Origin: Moraxellaceae bacterium | GTDB lineage: Bacteria > Pseudomonadota > Gammaproteobacteria > Burkholderiales > Rhodocyclaceae | Reading direction: 5' to 3' | Assembly: GCA_031119205.1 (NCBI GenBank) | Contig: JAVHYF010000024.1 | Coordinates: 1-64,000 of the forward strand | Length of the DNA: 64,000 bases | Shown: one piece after another, positions 27,653 to 36,662 of the stretch | Position numbering within the stretch: position 1 is the first letter of the stretch | Layout: every line of letters begins with the position of its first letter | Translations under genes and position numbers: made by a program | Notes under the pieces: model-generated | What the model saw: only the letters and a program-made list of their open reading frames with translations | The model's database searches: none | Told to the model about the DNA's origin: nothing

Positions 27653-28711
27653 TCAAAGCCCCAGGTCGATGTCGAGCCAGTCGGCGGCTTCTTCGCCGGT
27701 GGCGCCGACGTCCTGCTCGGCATGGGCGAGGAAATCGTCCAGGCCGCTATTGCTGACCAGTGCGGTGTGCTCGGCACGATAGCGGGCGAGGCGTACTACG
27801 GCCCATGGCCAGAAGAAGCCCAGCGTCAGCAATATCCCCAGCAGGTTGGTCAGGCCGATCCACAGCAAGCCACGTGCGCGCACCGTCGACACGAAGCGGA
27901 TGCCATCGCCCAGCGAGGTGGTGTTCCAGGTCAGGTTGAGCAGGCGCGCCCAGAAGTAGGGGCCGATCAGGAACAGCGCAACGGCGTAGAAAACCATGAT
28001 GCCGGCAAAGATGCCGATGCTGGCGCTCTGGGCCGTCGGCACGAGACTCGCAATGCCCCAGCCGGCCGCAGCGGACACGGCCCCCGTCAGCAGGAGGATG
28101 CCGAACAGTTTCAGGAACAGTTTGTAGAAGGCGCCGACCGTCGCCGCCATCGCGAACTTGCTCTGCCCGAAGAACAGGTTGTCCAGTTTGTAACGTGCCT
28201 GTCCCTGCATGGCCCACGGAGCTGCCAGGCCAAGCGTGATCATGGTGACGAGGCCACGCCCCAGATAGACCCGGAAGGCATTGCCAAGCGTGCCTGCGAA
28301 ATGGAAGCGCAGGCCGCGGTAACTGGTGTTCCAGGCACGGAAACGCAAGGCCTGCCGGATCATCCAGGGGCTGAACAGGAACACCAGGCCCAGCACGGCG
28401 TAGACCAAGCCCAGTGAGCCGCTGAAGCCGGCCACCTGGTAGGCAACGAACACGCCGAACACCAGCAAGCGGCCCTTGAGGATGCTGATCGGGTTGCCGT
28501 GGTAGTCGAAGCCGGAGCCGGCCAGCAGGGTGTTGCGATGGAAGTACTGCAGGCGGCGCACCTTGGCCCAGGCGGAATAGATGCCTAGCGTGCAGAGGCT
28601 CAGCAGCAGGTTGACGATCCAGATTTTGAAGTAGTCGCCACCGCTGCCGCTGAATGACAGCCGGTGTTCCTGGGTGTGGCCCACTGCGTCCCGGGTTTCG
28701 CTCAGATCCAT
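27653..28711 (-). CDS. YjgN / DUF898 family polytopic membrane protein
   Basis: 352 residues and about seven to nine helices. DUF898 features repeated in both halves: SGSGGDYFKIWIVNLLLSL, TLGIYSAWAKVRRLQYF, and AWNTSYRGLRFHF. Function is not established for the family. GGGAGGGG lies just before the ATG, a strong ribosome-binding site. First gene of the trio with the M48 peptidase and its dead paralogue. Confidence 0.88.
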   Translation of the reverse strand: MDLSETRDAVGHTQEHRLSFSGSGGDYFKIWIVNLLLSLCTLGIYSAWAKVRRLQYFHRNTLLAGSGFDYHGNPISILKGRLLVFGVFVAYQVAGFSGSLGLVYAVLGLVFLFSPWMIRQALRFRAWNTSYRGLRFHFAGTLGNAFRVYLGRGLVTMITLGLAAPWAMQGQARYKLDNLFFGQSKFAMAATVGAFYKLFLKLFGILLLTGAVSAAAGWGIASLVPTAQSASIGIFAGIMVFYAVALFLIGPYFWARLLNLTWNTTSLGDGIRFVSTVRARGLLWIGLTNLLGILLTLGFFWPWAVVRLARYRAEHTALVSNSGLDDFLAHAEQDVGATGEEAADWLDIDLGL

Positions 28712-28752
28712 CGTTCCCCTCCCTGGAGAAGCATTGTGGTTTGGAGAGGGGA

Positions 28753-28758
28753 TTATGC
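28753..28758 (-). promoter_or_regulatory. -10 candidate for the yjgN-M48 operon
   Basis: CATAAT on the minus strand (28753-28758) would start transcription about 35 bases before the yjgN-like ATG. No good -35 at normal spacing. Confidence 0.3.
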
Positions 28759-28826
28759 CGACACGCTAGCCATCTTCACGTGCCCTTGCGGGCCAGGCGT
28801 ACGCCGGGCGTGACGCGGAGCGTGAA

Positions 28827-29777
28827 TTACTGCGTGGCTTCCAGCGCTTCGACGACCTTCGAGGCGATGTCGAAGCCGGTCTGCTGGCGGATTTCCACCA
28901 TGCAGGTCGGGCTCGTGACGTTGATCTCGGTGAGCCGGCCGCCGATGAGGTCCAGCCCGACGATCAGCAAGCCACGCGCCCACAGCGGTGTGGCCAGCGC
29001 TTCTGCCACCGCGCGTTCCTCGTCAGTCAGCGGCATGGCGACGCCACGGCCGCCAGCGGCGAGATTGCCGCGTGTCTCACCGGCCTTGGGAATGCGCGCC
29101 AGGCTGTAGGGCATGACTTCGCCGCCCACCAGCAGCACGCGCTTGTCGCCTTCCGAAATCTGCGGCAGGTACCCCTGCGCCATGATCGTGCGGCGACCGT
29201 TGTCGGTCAGTGTCTCGACGATGGCATTGCGGTTGGGGTCGTCGGCGCGCACGCGGAAGATGCCGATGCCACCCATGCCATCCAGTGGCTTGAGGATCGC
29301 GTCCTGTTGCTCGTCGATGAAGGCATTGAGGTCCGACGCGTCGCGCGCGACCAGCGTGGTCGGCGTGAACTGCGGAAACTCGGCGATGGACAGTTTCTCC
29401 GAGTGGTCGCGGATCGCGCGCGGGTCGTTCCAGACCTTCGCGCCTTGCGCGACCGCGCGCTCCAGCATCCAGGTGGCGGCGACGTACTCGGCGTCGAAGG
29501 GCGGGTCCTGGCGCATCAGCACGGCGTCGAAGTCGCGCAGGGCTTCCTGCGCGGTCTCGCCGCTGACGTACCAGTGGTGATTGTCGTCATGCAATGCGAG
29601 CGCAGTGGCGCGGGCACTGACCAGACCGTCGCGCACGCTCAGGCTGTCGCGGCCGATGCTGTACACCGCATGGCCGCGTGCCTGGGCGGCACGCATCATG
29701 GCGATGCTGGAGTCCTTGTAGGCCTTGAGCTTCTCGATCGGATCAACGATGAAAGCGATGCGCATCCCTGTCGCCAT
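28827..29777 (-). CDS. gshB: glutathione synthetase
   Basis: Joins gamma-glutamylcysteine and glycine using ATP. 316 residues of the ATP-grasp fold. Motifs: IAFIVDPIEKLKAYKDSS at the N-terminus, KPLDGMGGIGIFRV in the ATP site and NVTSPTCMVEI near the C-terminus. The ATG at 29777 is used; an internal ATG four codons later (MRIAFIVDP) is an equally good start. It follows gshA with 2 bases between, so both steps of glutathione synthesis are co-transcribed. Confidence 0.96.
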   Translation of the reverse strand: MATGMRIAFIVDPIEKLKAYKDSSIAMMRAAQARGHAVYSIGRDSLSVRDGLVSARATALALHDDNHHWYVSGETAQEALRDFDAVLMRQDPPFDAEYVAATWMLERAVAQGAKVWNDPRAIRDHSEKLSIAEFPQFTPTTLVARDASDLNAFIDEQQDAILKPLDGMGGIGIFRVRADDPNRNAIVETLTDNGRRTIMAQGYLPQISEGDKRVLLVGGEVMPYSLARIPKAGETRGNLAAGGRGVAMPLTDEERAVAEALATPLWARGLLIVGLDLIGGRLTEINVTSPTCMVEIRQQTGFDIASKVVEALEATQ

Positions 29778-29779
29778 CC

Positions 29780-31072
29780 TCAGGCCACCTCGGCTTCCGC
29801 TGGCGCGGTCTGTTCCAGCTCGACGGATGCCGCCAGCAGGGCAAGGCGCGCCACCACGCCGTAGGCGTAGAAGCGGTTCGGGCCTTCGTCCGGTGCCTGC
29901 TTGCAGTCCGGCACGCTGCAGGGGCTTTCGAAGGCCAGTGGCTCGAAGTGCATGCCGGGTGCATTGAGGTTCTCGTCGCGGCCTCGATCGTTGTTCACGC
30001 GGTAGAAGCCGCCCACGACGTAGTGGTCGATCATGTACACCACCGGCTCGGCGACGCCGCCGTTGATGGTCTCAAAGGTGTGCACGCCTTCCTGGATGAT
30101 CACCTCGGTGACCTGCATGCCTTCCTTCACCACGCTCATCTTGTTGCGCTGGCGACGGTTGAGGTCCTTCACCTCGCTGGCGTCGTGCACGGTCATCACG
30201 CCCATACCGTAGGTGCCGGCGTCCGCCTTGACGATGACGAAGGGTTTTTCGTCGACGCCGTATTCCTTGTACTTGGCGCGGATGCGGGTCAGCAGCATGT
30301 CCACCTGACCGGCCAGGCAGTCCTCGCCGGTGCGCTCGTGGAAGTTGATCTCGCCGCAGCGACCGAAATAGGGGTTCAACAGCCAGGGGTCCAGCCCGAG
30401 CCGTTCGGCAAACCCGTTGGCAACCTGGTCATAGGCGGCGAAGTGGGCGGACTTGCGGCGCTGGTGCCAGCCGGCATGCACCGGCGGGATCAGCCACTGG
30501 CCGTCCAGGCCCTGCAGGATTTCCGGCACACCGGCCGACAGGTCGTTGTTCAGCAGGATCGCGCAGGGGTCGAAGCCGTCGAGCCCCAGTCGCGTTCCCC
30601 TGCGAACCAGCGGCTCCAGCAACAGCGATTCGCCGTTGGCCAGTTCGATGCGCGTCGGCGCAGTGATCTCGGGCAGCAGCGAGCCGACCCGCACGGTCAG
30701 GCCGGTGTGGCCGAGCAGGCTGACCAGGCGTGCGACGTTCTGCAGGTAGAACTGGTTACGGGTGTGGTTTTCCGGAATCAACAGGAGCTGGGAGGCATCC
30801 GGGCAGATGCGCTCCACCGCCGCGTTGGCGGCCTGCACGCACAACGGCAGGAAGGCGGGGTTCAGGTTGTTGAAGCCGCCCGGGAAAAGATTTGTGTCGA
30901 CTGGCGCAAGTTTGTAACCGCTGTTGCGCAGGTCCACCGAGCCGTAGAAGGGCGGCAGGTGGTCCAGCCATTGCATGCGGAACCACTGTTCGATGGTCGT
31001 AGTGTGGTCGAGGAACTTGCGCTCGAGTTCGAGCAGCGGGCCGGTCAGGGCCGTGGTGAGACGGGGCACCAT
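29780..31072 (-). CDS. gshA: glutamate--cysteine ligase, T. ferrooxidans-type (TIGR02049 family)
   Basis: 430 residues. Makes gamma-glutamylcysteine, the first step of glutathione synthesis. It belongs to the proteobacterial family distinct from E. coli GshA; recognisable stretches are MQWLDHLPPFYGSVDLRN, NPYFGRCGEINFHERTGED and VKADAGTYGMGVMTV. Divergent from ribE across a 220-base gap. Confidence 0.93.
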   Translation of the reverse strand: MVPRLTTALTGPLLELERKFLDHTTTIEQWFRMQWLDHLPPFYGSVDLRNSGYKLAPVDTNLFPGGFNNLNPAFLPLCVQAANAAVERICPDASQLLLIPENHTRNQFYLQNVARLVSLLGHTGLTVRVGSLLPEITAPTRIELANGESLLLEPLVRRGTRLGLDGFDPCAILLNNDLSAGVPEILQGLDGQWLIPPVHAGWHQRRKSAHFAAYDQVANGFAERLGLDPWLLNPYFGRCGEINFHERTGEDCLAGQVDMLLTRIRAKYKEYGVDEKPFVIVKADAGTYGMGVMTVHDASEVKDLNRRQRNKMSVVKEGMQVTEVIIQEGVHTFETINGGVAEPVVYMIDHYVVGGFYRVNNDRGRDENLNAPGMHFEPLAFESPCSVPDCKQAPDEGPNRFYAYGVVARLALLAASVELEQTAPAEAEVA

Positions 31073-31180
31073 CTTTGGAGTCCTTTCACGCTGCAGCGGA
31101 CGGGTGCTGGGAGGTCGATCTTACATCAGCCTGTTGCCGGGCCGTTTGCGGCCGGGGGCGACCCGCAACCCGGTTTGCAG

Positions 31181-31186
31181 TAAAAT
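31181..31186 (+). promoter_or_regulatory. -10 candidate for the ribE operon
   Basis: TAAAAT followed by CCGCC lies 107 bases upstream of the ribE ATG, in the same sequence context as the lptD candidate. The -35 is poor. No FMN riboswitch (RFN) core could be recognised in the 220-base gshA-ribE gap. Confidence 0.3.
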
Positions 31187-31292
31187 CCGCCGTTCCCTCA
31201 AGCTGTTGCGTGCGTTCGCAGATCGCTACCGGTTCGCGACCACCGATGTTTTTTTGCATTCTTTGCGTTCTTCTTTGCACTCCACTCCTCCC

Positions 31293-31898
31293 ATGTTCTC
31301 TGGAATCGTTGCCACCACCGGTCGCATCGTCGAGGCGGCGCCCTTGCAGGACGGCCTGCGCCTCACGGTCGACACCGGCGCGTGGGATATCGCCGATGTC
31401 GCGCTGGGCGACTCGATCGCCTGCAACGGCGTCTGTCTGACCGTCATCGAACGCACTGGCAGCACGCTGAAATTCGACGTCTCGCGCGAGTCGCTCAACT
31501 GGACGACCGGCCTCGAAGCTGCCGGCGGCGAACTGAACCTCGAAAAAGCCATGCAGCTCACTGACCGCATCGGCGGCCACCTGGTGAGCGGTCATGTCGA
31601 TGGCGTCGGCGAGGTGCTGAAGTTCGAGCCCGTCGGTGAGAGTCACGAACTGGTGATCCGTTCCCCGCGCGAACTGGCTGGCTACATCGCCCGCAAGGGA
31701 TCGATCACGGTCAATGGCGTCAGCCTGACCGTCAACTGGGTGCAGGGCACCGATTTTTCAATCAACCTGATCCCGCATACCGTGCAGGTCACCACGCTGA
31801 AGCAGCTGAAGGCCGGTAGCCGGGTGAATCTGGAGATCGACCTGATCGCCCGCTATGTCGAGCGCATGCTGGCCTGGAAGAAGGAAGAACAACAATGA
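31293..31898 (+). CDS. ribE: riboflavin synthase, alpha chain
   Basis: Dismutates two 6,7-dimethyl-8-ribityllumazine molecules into riboflavin. 201 residues as two tandem lumazine-binding domains: MFSGIV start, ACNGVCLTV in the first and VNGVSLTV in the second, and HLVSGHVDG between. The start at 31293 is fixed by the invariant MFSGIV; the frame runs far upstream. Overlaps ribB by ATGA. Confidence 0.96.
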   Translation: MFSGIVATTGRIVEAAPLQDGLRLTVDTGAWDIADVALGDSIACNGVCLTVIERTGSTLKFDVSRESLNWTTGLEAAGGELNLEKAMQLTDRIGGHLVSGHVDGVGEVLKFEPVGESHELVIRSPRELAGYIARKGSITVNGVSLTVNWVQGTDFSINLIPHTVQVTTLKQLKAGSRVNLEIDLIARYVERMLAWKKEEQQ

Positions 31899-32998
31899 GC
31901 GCCAGTGTCCTGTCGCCCGTGCTGGAAATCGTCGAGGACATCCGCCTCGGCAAGATGGTCATCCTCATCGACGACGAGGACCGCGAGAACGAGGGCGACA
32001 TCGTCATCGCCGCCCAGCATTGCACGCCGGAAGCCATCAACTTCATGGCCAAGCATGCCCGCGGCCTCATCTGCCTGACCTTGTCCGAGGCGCGCTGCAA
32101 GAAGCTGGGCCTGGGCCTGATGGTGCGTGACAACGGTTCGCCGCACGGCACCGCCTTCACGACCTCCATCGAAGCGGCTGAAGGCGTCACCACCGGTATC
32201 TCGGCGCACGACCGTTCGCGCACCGTGCAGGCTGCGGTGGCGCCGAATGCGCGCCCCAGCGATATCGTGCAGCCGGGCCACATCTTCCCGCTGATGGCGC
32301 AACCCGGTGGCGTGCTGGTGCGTGCCGGCCACACCGAAGCCGGTTGCGATCTGGCACAGATGGCCGGGCTGGAGCCGGCTGCGGTCATCTGCGAGATCCT
32401 GAAGGACGACGGCAGCATGGCGCGCCTGCCGGACCTCGTCGTGTACGCCAAGGAGCACGGCCTCAAGATCGGCGCGATCCGCGATCTCATCAACTACCGC
32501 GCTGCCGCCGAAAAGCTGGTGGAGCGCGTCGCCGAGAAAACCGTGCCGACCGCGCATGGCGACTTCCAGCTTGCGGCCTACGAAGACAAGGTGTCCGGCG
32601 GCATCCACATGGCCATGTGGCGTGGCGACATCCAGCCCGGTGTCGAGACGCTGGTGCGGGTGCATGAGCCGGTGTCGGTGCTGGATTTCATTGACCCCGG
32701 CAGCACGCGTCACAGCTTCACCATCGACGCCGCGCTGGCGCGCATCGCGGCCAATGGCCACGGTGTGCTGGTGCTGTTGCGCCGTGACCAGAGCCGCGAG
32801 GAAATGCTGGCTGCGCTCGGCTGTCCCGACGTGCCGCGCCCCAACGTGAAGTGGGACCAGCGCATCTTCGGTATCGGCGCGCAGATCCTGCGCGACCTTG
32901 GCGTCGGCAAGATGCGCGTGCTGTCCACGCCGCTGCGCATTCCCAACATGACCGGTTTCGGCCTCGAGGTCACCGGCTATCTCTCCCCGGAAAACTGA
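31895..32998 (+). CDS. ribB: 3,4-dihydroxy-2-butanone 4-phosphate synthase with degenerate GTP cyclohydrolase II-like domain
   Basis: 367 residues. The N-terminal DHBP synthase (~1-205) is complete, with [10 protein letters not shown] and [12 protein letters not shown]. The C-terminal half has the RibA-like fold but lacks the zinc site of true GTP cyclohydrolase II (the cysteine cluster of GDxxGSxRCDCG is absent; its region reads [12 protein letters not shown]). A separate ribA is therefore expected elsewhere. Such fusions are often annotated ribBA. ribH follows one base after the stop. Confidence 0.92.
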   Translation: MSASVLSPVLEIVEDIRLGKMVILIDDEDRENEGDIVIAAQHCTPEAINFMAKHARGLICLTLSEARCKKLGLGLMVRDNGSPHGTAFTTSIEAAEGVTTGISAHDRSRTVQAAVAPNARPSDIVQPGHIFPLMAQPGGVLVRAGHTEAGCDLAQMAGLEPAAVICEILKDDGSMARLPDLVVYAKEHGLKIGAIRDLINYRAAAEKLVERVAEKTVPTAHGDFQLAAYEDKVSGGIHMAMWRGDIQPGVETLVRVHEPVSVLDFIDPGSTRHSFTIDAALARIAANGHGVLVLLRRDQSREEMLAALGCPDVPRPNVKWDQRIFGIGAQILRDLGVGKMRVLSTPLRIPNMTGFGLEVTGYLSPEN

Positions 32999-32999
32999 C

Positions 33000-33473
33000 A
33001 TGCCCCGTTTCGAACACGTCCCCGAGATCGAACCCAACCTGCGCGGCAACGGCCTGCGCGTCGCCGTCGTGCTCGGCCGTTTCAATGCCGACATCGGCGA
33101 TGGCCTGCTGTCCGCCTGCGTCACCGAATTGCTGGAGCGCGGCGTGGCCCCGGAGCACATGCTGGTGGCCACCGTGCCCGGTGCGCTGGAGCTGCCGCTG
33201 ACGCTGCAGCAACTGGCGCGCAGCGGCCGCTACGACGCGCTGGTAGCACTCGGTGCAGTCATCCGCGGCGATACCTACCACTTCGAGATCGTCTCGAACG
33301 AAATGGCCGCCGGCATCACCCGCGTGACGCTGGACACCGGCGTGCCGATCGCCAACGGCGTGCTCACCACCGAGGACGACGACCAGGCCATCGCCCGCAT
33401 GCACGGCAAGGGCCGCGACTGCGCCCAGGTCGCCATCGAGATGGCCCATCTTCTGAAAGCGATCCGCCCATGA
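33000..33473 (+). CDS. ribH: 6,7-dimethyl-8-ribityllumazine synthase
   Basis: 157 residues. Condenses the products of RibB and RibD branches to the lumazine substrate of RibE. Motifs: [39 protein letters not shown] and [12 protein letters not shown]. Sits between ribB and nusB; overlap with nusB is ATGA. Confidence 0.96.
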   Translation: MPRFEHVPEIEPNLRGNGLRVAVVLGRFNADIGDGLLSACVTELLERGVAPEHMLVATVPGALELPLTLQQLARSGRYDALVALGAVIRGDTYHFEIVSNEMAAGITRVTLDTGVPIANGVLTTEDDDQAIARMHGKGRDCAQVAIEMAHLLKAIRP

Positions 33474-33934
33474 GCGACACCAACAAGCCCGCCGACACCA
33501 AGCGCACGCCGCGTCACCTCGCACGCGAGCTGGCCATGCAGGGTCTCTACCAGTGGCGCATGAGCGGCAACTCGCTGCCGATGATCGAGCAGCACCTGGA
33601 GGCCGAGAGCGAAGACTGGTCGCGCGCCGACCGCCCGCTGATGCTGGTGCTGCTGCGCGGTGCCGCGCAGAACGCCGACGCGCTGGAGGCGGAGTTCGCG
33701 CCCTACCTCGACCGTCCCATCCACGAGATGTCGCCGATCGAGCGCGCCATCCTGCTGCTGGGCACCTACGAGCTGACCCACCGCATCGAGACGCCGTACC
33801 GCGTCGTCATCAACGAAGCCATCGAGCTTGCCAAGCAGTTCGGCGGCAGTGACGGCCACAAGTACGTCAATGGCGTGCTCGACAAGCTGGCGCCGCGCCT
33901 GCGTGCGGCCGAAGTCGCGCACGGCCGCAAGTAA
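33470..33934 (+). CDS. nusB: transcription antitermination factor NusB
   Basis: 154-residue helical protein that binds boxA RNA with S10 (NusE), mainly for rRNA transcription. Motifs: [15 protein letters not shown] near the N-terminus and [31 protein letters not shown] at the C-terminal helices (conserved parts IELAKQFG and NGVLDKLA). The ribH-nusB pair is standard. Confidence 0.95.
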   Translation: MSDTNKPADTKRTPRHLARELAMQGLYQWRMSGNSLPMIEQHLEAESEDWSRADRPLMLVLLRGAAQNADALEAEFAPYLDRPIHEMSPIERAILLLGTYELTHRIETPYRVVINEAIELAKQFGGSDGHKYVNGVLDKLAPRLRAAEVAHGRK

Positions 33935-33954
33935 GCACAAGTAAGTAAGCACAA
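33931..33954. repeat. short direct repeat after nusB
   Basis: GTAAGCACAA occurs at 33931-33940 and again at 33945-33954, spanning the nusB stop. Likely slippage-type local duplication. Confidence 0.6.
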
Positions 33955-34048
33955 CCAAGCAAGAAGAAACGGAGGCGTCGCGTGGGGCGGCGCCTGCCCT
34001 TCACTGTTCTGCCTGGCCGGTTCCGCCGGTCTGTCGCGAGGCTGAGTC

Positions 34049-34648
34049 ATGCTCAAGGTGTACGGCGACGTGTACTCCGGCAACTGCTACAAGCTGCGCC
34101 TGCTTCTGTCGCAGCTGGACATCCCGCACGTCTGGCAGCACGTCGACATCCTGAAGCGCGAGACGCGTACGGACGCTTTCCTCGCGCTGAATCCCAACGG
34201 CAAGATTCCGCTGCTCGAACTGGACAATGGCGAGTGCCTCGCCGAGTCCGGCGCGATCCTGCATTACCTTGCGGCCGACACGCCGCTGGTTCCGACCGAA
34301 CGCCTCGCGCATGCACGCATGCTGCAGTGGATGTTCTTCGAGCAGTACAGCCACGAGCCCTACGTGGCCGTGGCCCGCTATATCGTGCGCTACCTCGGCC
34401 GTCCCGCAGACAAGGAAGAGACCCTGCAGCAGAAGATGGCACCCGGCTATCGCGCGCTGGACGTGATGGAGCAACAGCTTACGAAGGAAGACTTCTTCGC
34501 TGGCGGCCGCTACACGCTGGCGGACATCGCGCTGTACGCCTACACCCACGTCGCCGGAGAGGGCGGTTTCGAGCTGCAGCGCTATCCGGCGATCCGCGCC
34601 TGGCTGGCCCGTGTGCAGGCACAGCCCGGCTACGTCGGCATGGATTGA
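34049..34648 (+). CDS. glutathione S-transferase family protein
   Basis: 199 residues. N-terminal thioredoxin-like domain (LKVYGDVYSGNCYKLRLLL, NPNGKIPLLELD, LAESGAIL with the glutathione-contacting ESG) and C-terminal helical domain (YTLADIALYAYTHVA). Substrate unknown. It is inserted between nusB and thiL, which are usually adjacent. Fits a glutathione-making cell, as gshAB are 3 kb away. Confidence 0.9.
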   Translation: MLKVYGDVYSGNCYKLRLLLSQLDIPHVWQHVDILKRETRTDAFLALNPNGKIPLLELDNGECLAESGAILHYLAADTPLVPTERLAHARMLQWMFFEQYSHEPYVAVARYIVRYLGRPADKEETLQQKMAPGYRALDVMEQQLTKEDFFAGGRYTLADIALYAYTHVAGEGGFELQRYPAIRAWLARVQAQPGYVGMD

Positions 34649-34653
34649 GTACG

Positions 34654-35622
34654 ATGCCCGACACCAAGCTCTCCGAGTTCGAACTCATCCGCCGCCATTT
34701 CACGCGACCGGTCGCTCACACCGATCTGTCCGTGGGTGACGACGCCGCGTTGATGACGCCACGCCCCGGCATGCAACTGGTGGTGTCCACCGACATGCTG
34801 GTGGCCGGCACGCATTTCTTCGCCGACACCGCGCCCGGTGACCTGGGCTGGAAGGCCGCGGCGGTGAACATCTCCGACATGGCCGCGATGGGCGCCGAGC
34901 CGCGCTGGATGTTCCTCGCGCTGTCCCTGCCCGCTGTCGATGAAGCCTGGGTAGCGGCCTTCGCTGAAGGCTTCGCAGCGTGCTGCGCGCGCTTCGGTGC
35001 GGACTGGGCGGGCGGCGACACTACGCGCGGTCCGCTCAACCTGTGCCCGACCATCATCGGCGAAGTGTCTGCCGGTGCCGCCATCCGTCGTGACGGCGCC
35101 CGCGCGGGAGATGACATCTGGGTGTCCGGCTCGCCCGGCCTGGCGGCACTCGGCCTGCGTCACCTGCGCGATGGCCTGCCGCTGGCCGACGGCGCGAAGG
35201 AGACTTGCCTGCGCAGCCTGCATCGTCCGCAGCCGCGCGTAGAACTGGGGCTTGCGCTGCGTGGCGTGGCGACGGCGATGCAGGATGTATCGGATGGCCT
35301 GCTCGGCGATCTCACGCACATCCTGGAGCGCTCGCGTCTTGCTGCGCTAGTGGAAGAGACTGCGCTGCCATGGGCGCCCGTGCTGGCGGCCTGCAGCGAC
35401 GAGGCGGTGGCGCGTGCGGCGCTGACGGCTGGCGGCGATGACTACGAGCTGGTGTTCACCGCAGCACCCGCGCAGCGTGAATCCATCGATGCCATCAGCC
35501 GCCAGCTCGACCTGCCGCTGACGCGCATCGGCCAGTGCCAGTCCGGCGAAGGGCTGCGTCTGCTTGCGCGCGACGGCATGCTGCAGCCCGTCGGACGCGC
35601 AGGCTACGACCACTTCAGCTGA
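34654..35622 (+). CDS. thiL: thiamine-monophosphate kinase
   Basis: 322 residues. Phosphorylates thiamine monophosphate to the active cofactor. N-terminal SEFELIRRHF, VGDDAALM, STDMLVAGTHFF and the metal-binding NISDMAAMGA are diagnostic; TAGGDDYELVFT marks the C-terminal half. The ATG at 34654, 5 bases after the GST stop, is the conserved start; a much longer frame upstream overlaps the GST gene and is rejected. Confidence 0.95.
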   Translation: MPDTKLSEFELIRRHFTRPVAHTDLSVGDDAALMTPRPGMQLVVSTDMLVAGTHFFADTAPGDLGWKAAAVNISDMAAMGAEPRWMFLALSLPAVDEAWVAAFAEGFAACCARFGADWAGGDTTRGPLNLCPTIIGEVSAGAAIRRDGARAGDDIWVSGSPGLAALGLRHLRDGLPLADGAKETCLRSLHRPQPRVELGLALRGVATAMQDVSDGLLGDLTHILERSRLAALVEETALPWAPVLAACSDEAVARAALTAGGDDYELVFTAAPAQRESIDAISRQLDLPLTRIGQCQSGEGLRLLARDGMLQPVGRAGYDHFS

Positions 35623-35664
35623 GCCAGCCAAAGAACAACCGAGCAACAAGGAACGAAACGAGAC

Positions 35665-36147
35665 ATGCCGGCCCCGACGCTGCGCTTCATGCTGTCCCAC
35701 CCCGCCCACATCCTGTCACTGGGATTGGGCTCCGGCCTCGCGCCGAAAGCGCCCGGCACCTTCGGCAGCTTCGCCGCCTGGGCCAGCTTCCTGCTGCTCA
35801 AGCCACAACTGTCCGACCTGTCCTTCGGCATCTTCCTGCTGGTCTGCCTGCTCGCGGGTAGCGTGATGGTGGCGCACACCTGTCGCGCGCTCGGCACGAT
35901 GGATCACGGCGCGGTGGTGTGGGACGAATTCGTCGCCGTGTGGCTGGTGCTGTGGCTGCTGCCTGCCACGTGGGCCTGGCAGCTTGCGGGCGTGCTGGTG
36001 TTCCGTTTCTTCGACATCGTGAAACCCTGGCCGATCCGCGTGCTGGACGCGCGTTTCAAGAGTGGTTTCGGCGTGATGCTGGATGACCTGGTGGCTGCGC
36101 TGTTCACGCTGATGGTGATGGCCTGTGCATGGAGGGTGCTGGCATGA
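35665..36147 (+). CDS. pgpA: phosphatidylglycerophosphatase A
   Basis: 160-residue inner-membrane phosphatase removing the terminal phosphate of phosphatidylglycerophosphate. Family motifs: GLGSGLAPKAPGTFGS, WDEFVAVWL and FRFFDIVKPWPI, with about four helices. thiL-pgpA-pncC is a conserved order; overlaps pncC by ATGA. Confidence 0.95.
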   Translation: MPAPTLRFMLSHPAHILSLGLGSGLAPKAPGTFGSFAAWASFLLLKPQLSDLSFGIFLLVCLLAGSVMVAHTCRALGTMDHGAVVWDEFVAVWLVLWLLPATWAWQLAGVLVFRFFDIVKPWPIRVLDARFKSGFGVMLDDLVAALFTLMVMACAWRVLA

Positions 36148-36662
36148 ACGGCGAACTGACCACGCTGGCGCGTGACGTGGGCGAGGCACTGTTGGCGCGC
36201 GGCTGGCGGCTGGTCTGCGCCGAGTCCTGCACTGGCGGACTCATCGCGGCGGCCGTGACGGAGATCGCTGGCAGCTCGGCCTGGTTCGAACGCGGCTTCG
36301 TGACCTACGCCAACGAGGCCAAGGTGGAGTTGCTGGGCGTGCGCGCGGACACGCTGGCGCAGCACGGTGCGGTGAGCGAGGCCTGCGTGCACGAGATGGT
36401 GCTGGGCGCCTTGTCGCGCTCGCATGCGGATGTTGCCATCGCCGTGTCCGGCGTGGCGGGTCCGTCCGGCGGCAGTGCGGAGAAGCCGGTGGGCACGGTG
36501 GTCATCGGCTGGGCCGACATCGTCGGTGGCGTCAGCGTCGCGCGTTTCCACTTCGACGGCGATCGCGCCGTCGTGCGTGAGCAGGCCGTGCGTTACGCCT
36601 TGCAGGGTTTGCTGAAGCGACTCGCCCCCGCGGCAGACGACTTCTATCTTCCGGAGATCTGA
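36144..36662 (+). CDS. pncC: nicotinamide-nucleotide amidohydrolase (CinA C-terminal type)
   Basis: 172 residues. Deamidates nicotinamide mononucleotide in pyridine nucleotide salvage. Motifs: AESCTGGLIAA, FVTYANEAKVELLGV and VSGVAGPSGGS. Starts in the pgpA stop (ATGA); the frame's first ATG at 36129 is less likely. The last 19 bases overlap the convergent radical SAM gene. Confidence 0.94.
   Translation: MNGELTTLARDVGEALLARGWRLVCAESCTGGLIAAAVTEIAGSSAWFERGFVTYANEAKVELLGVRADTLAQHGAVSEACVHEMVLGALSRSHADVAIAVSGVAGPSGGSAEKPVGTVVIGWADIVGGVSVARFHFDGDRAVVREQAVRYALQGLLKRLAPAADDFYLPEI

Noticed and set aside
29948-31183. Long open frame antisense to gshA
   Set aside because: Shadow of gshA with valine/histidine-rich composition.
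31073-31292. FMN riboswitch before ribE
   Set aside because: The conserved RFN core segments are not present in the gap.
33982-34653. N-terminal extension of thiL (546-codon frame)
   Set aside because: The extension is a shadow of the GST gene; the ThiL family begins at 34654.
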